Positions 61,135 through 64,000 of a DNA stretch of 64,000 bases are shown piece by piece (position 1 is the stretch's first letter; every line of letters begins with the position of its first letter). Under the pieces are notes generated by a model. That model saw only the letters and a list, made by a program, of their open reading frames with translations. It had not been told where the DNA came from and searched no databases. This stretch comes from Viscum album (lineage: Eukaryota > Streptophyta > Magnoliopsida > Santalales > Viscaceae): contig OY728147.1 of assembly GCA_963277665.1 (NCBI GenBank), positions 1,265,849,424-1,265,913,423 on the forward strand, written 5' to 3'. The translations under genes were made by a program, and so were the position numbers.

Positions 61135-64000
61135 TGTGGATGACTTTCAAATAAGGATCATAAAATTAATAAAGTAAGGAATACATAAATGTGGGTCTTA
61201 ATTCGCTGGTAAAAATAAAATCAAGGAGATTGTGATGATGCTCGCAGATCACCAAAGCCTATAAGAGACTTGTGATCATGTGACCCTCCTAAGGCCGCAT
61301 GAAAGAACCATGTGTAGAGCATAGCATACACTGGATCGTGAATAACCCCTTTAATCATTTCTCTTATACTCTTGAGAAGGGTCTCTGAAAAACCAGTGGT
61401 CTTATTTTGGTAGCCAGATAAACTCCCTCTGGCCATGAGGATTGTTAATAGGTAGATTCTAGATAACCCATTTAAAAATTCGTCAAAAATAGGAAGAAAA
61501 TTGTAAAAAATATTGGAGCCCCTTGTGATTTTACATAGCATGATACGCATCAACTATGGGAAGGATTATTTTAACTAAAAACATCTGAGAAAACTCATGA
61601 AACCCCTAAGACATTGTAGACTAAAAAAATTAATAAAGGGGAGGATACAAGAGCCACTCGCGGTTGAAAAATTGATGTGATATTCCCTCGACGATCCAAA
61701 ATGCACTACAAGACAATTATGATATGTCTATCAAATCTTTTGAAATCCATTTTCCATATTAGACTCATTACACAAAGAGCATTGCGTATGTCTATGTGAC
61801 TTCTCTCTCCCTCTTTGTCTCCAAAAGGAAAAATGGATGGGGTTTTCTATAAAATGATCACACATACCCATTGAACCTTTATTGTTCTGGTGATACATAC
61901 CCAAAAAGTAGAGTAACTATCCATAAAAAAACTTAGGCATCCTCTCATAATCCCCAATCATTGTAAAAAAAATAAAATTAAATAAAAGAGAAGAAAGCGA
62001 TAGAATCTCGTTGTCTTAAAACTCATGTGATGTGCTAAGGATGGTTGTGAAACGGTCTCCTAAGACTTCTATAAAATTTATCCTGATCCCATGAAGGACC
62101 CTTGACAAACCAACCGTGTCTCATTGAAATTTTTAGACTGGTCAATTGAGATCATGTGAAGTTCATTCAACATGAATCTTGATCTTGTAAATGCATGTGG
62201 AAATATTATTATGTCAATATTTATGTTCATTGGTGTATCCTTAGGATTCTAAAATGGCCCTTTAATTTTAAAATAATCCAATAAAGGAGGTGTTGAAGGA
62301 GTACTACTATAGTTGCTAAAAATTAAGTGACACCATCAAAGTAATCCACGAAATTGACATGCGAAGATGCATGAAACCAATGTTCTTCAATGACTCTAGC
62401 CTGGATCCTATAGAGTTTAATTGTGTAAATAAGTGAACAACCAAGGTTTGGAGGAATACAAATTAACCACCCCACCATGATGAAAATAGATGTTGAGCTC
62501 TATGAGGATGAATTAACTCTTATAACCTCACACAATTGATATATTGGATTTCATAGAGTGGATGATCTCAAAAACAAAAATGGATTCTCCCAAGGTAAAG
62601 GACCATGGAACCACCTGAGTGACCATGTTCCTTTCCAAAATTAGTCAATGTGATAAGTAATAGATCACATGAAGGACCTTTAGAAGGACACCTGAGGTAC
62701 ATCTATCAACATCTAATAGATAACATGATACTTAAAATAAAGTGAAACCAAATAAATCAAAGGTATTCATACTTCAAAGTATAGAGAAAACATTAATGGG
62801 GTAATACATAGTCAAAGAACATGTTCTCTGACCATCATTCACTTCATGTGAACCATCAAGGGCATGTGACAGCTCGAGGACATGTCACCCAAATCTTATG
62901 ACAATCCCTCAGTATATTATTTTGATCATGTGATGTCCTATAGACATGTATAACAAAGTGACATGGTTCCCCTTAGGCATTCCACCAAAGTCCCATGAAA
63001 AACTCTAGACTCGTTGTTCATGTATTGATATTTCCATCATACATACGCTCGGACTCATTTAATGGTACCTTCTCATATAAGCTTAGTGTAGCTGTAGAAC
63101 CCAATCATGTCTGATGTCTCTCATGAGTTCCTCTGGGAGAGCCATTTGTGTTGCACAATAACCTCAAGACATGTCATCCAGGTCATACGAAACCATCTAA
63201 GACATGTCATAATGGCATTCATGACACCCTCAATATGTGTCCTCCAGCACATGTGATGATACCTAGGAAAGTCAGCTGAGAAATGTGACACCCTCTAGAC
63301 ATGCTAGTCAGGGAAATCTGATGGATTCCATAGGAAACAATCCCTGGAATTCAATTTTATCTAGATTAGTCAACCTAGATCTTGTGAATATCCTAAAAAC
63401 ATTCCATCCATGATACATGAAATCGCATAGAAAAATTAATTGGATCCTTAAATTGTCCTATGGGAAGCCATGAAGACATTCTCTGGAATGTCAAGTAAGT
63501 AATCAAGGAATGTGGAGTATAAAATCAATGTGTATTAGGTAATAAGGTAGTCCCAGTCACAAATGACATCTTGAGACATGATTATTTTGATCACCCTCAG
63601 TGTTTAAAACAAAATCATTAGGGAAACCTCGGCATGTAATCCCTGACCAAGTGAACTATGAGAAATTTGATACCTTCCATAACTGGGATAAGTAGGACAC
63701 CTTCATAAGGCTTGATTGCCATACCATACCCCCAAGGGCCATCCTAGTATGTATGTCCTAGATCTATAAGTCGTGAAACTGATCATTTTCTATCCCTTGT
63801 TTCCCACATTAGGAATACCTCATTTGGGTTAGGGAGTTCAAATAATCATATCATTTTCATCATAAACTATTACAGGGACAATGGAATCCTAGGGTTTGAT
63901 CACCTTGTTCATCCATATCATGTAATCCATGATAATGTGAACTATGATTACATTGATTCTTATTCTGACCTGGATATATCGGATGCCTTCCTAAGGATTG
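61135..64000 (+). repeat. 3' LTR of the giant element, cut by window end
   Basis: It starts TGTGGATGAC behind the purine tract and is collinear with 22673-25535 at nearly equal length (2865 versus 2862 bp). No gene is seen. A frame of 110 codons on the minus strand (61221-61553) has a faint counterpart at 22533-22949, but neither has a motif I know. Confidence 0.85.
63166..63345. repeat. 33-bp subrepeats in 3' LTR
   Basis: AAGACATGTCAT-like units start at 63166, 63199, 63232, 63265 and about 63297 and 63331, that is nearly exactly 33 bp apart. Weaker units continue on both sides (62850-63560). The matching part of the 5' LTR is 24340-25080. Confidence 0.75.

Larger units (their letters stand above)
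22673..64000 (+). mobile_element. Giant Tat/Ogre-like Ty3/gypsy element, runs off the window
   Basis: A direct repeat marks its LTRs: 22673-25535 is collinear with 61135-64000. The starts are 38,462 bp apart. Removing the nested SIRE element (about 10.2 kb) and the solo LTR with its duplication (3183 bp) leaves about 25.1 kb for one LTR plus interior. With the second LTR the element exceeds 27.9 kb, in or above the range of Ogre elements. Pol order is protease, RT, RNase H, archaeal-type RNase H, integrase, with no chromodomain, as in the Tat lineage. Around 23 kb without recognisable sense pol follow the integrase, inserts included. A purine tract at 61119-61132 precedes the 3' LTR. All coding parts are decayed. 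Confidence 0.8.

Overview
This window looks like intergenic DNA from a large seed-plant genome. It is AT-rich and CpG is very rare almost everywhere. Long stretches are rich in TG/CA and full of stop codons, as expected when heavily methylated DNA has decayed for a long time. I found no intact host gene, tRNA, rRNA or CRISPR array. Nearly every recognisable sequence belongs to nested LTR retrotransposons, and almost all of the short open frames are chance or shadow frames.

Layout. (1) 1-2592: a minus-strand Ty3/gypsy-type LTR whose 5' end is at 2592. (2) 2877-14588: a Tekay/Del-like element with exceptionally long LTRs (2877-7718 and 9783-14588, about 4.8 kb each) around an interior of only 2.06 kb, which keeps a primer site and the Pol tail but no recognisable gag-pol. 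It splits a 19-bp minisatellite. (3) About 14589-22400: the probable 5' LTR and the decayed gag-pol of a Tekay chromovirus on the plus strand, readable from protease to chromodomain. (4) 22673 to beyond 64000: a giant Tat/Ogre-like element on the plus strand. Its LTR starts lie at 22673 and 61135. It has an ORF1-like region, gag, protease, RT, RNase H, a second (archaeal-type) RNase H, integrase and a very long 3' region with minisatellites. An antisense plant-mobile-domain (PMD) gene relic lies just before a clear polypurine tract. (5) Two later insertions sit in that 3' region: a 3178-bp solo LTR (38370-41547, minus strand, perfect 5-bp target duplication) and a SIRE/Maximus-type Ty1/copia element (about 47868-58086) with both LTRs, primer site and gag-pol.

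The nesting gives an order of events. The Tekay gag-pol element is the probable host of the long-LTR element (in its 5' LTR) and of the giant Tat element (at its 3' end). The solo LTR and the SIRE element came later. The solo LTR is the freshest sequence: its target duplication is intact, CpG is locally preserved, and it carries a coding-like 89-codon frame just behind a TATA box.

Candidates for something undescribed: the CpG-rich frame inside the solo LTR; a shared plan in four long LTRs of a mid-LTR TATA box followed at once by a 5' splice site; the antisense PMD relic inside a giant Tat element; and several minisatellites with units of 33-36 bp in that same element. All family assignments come from motif reading by eye, without database searches.
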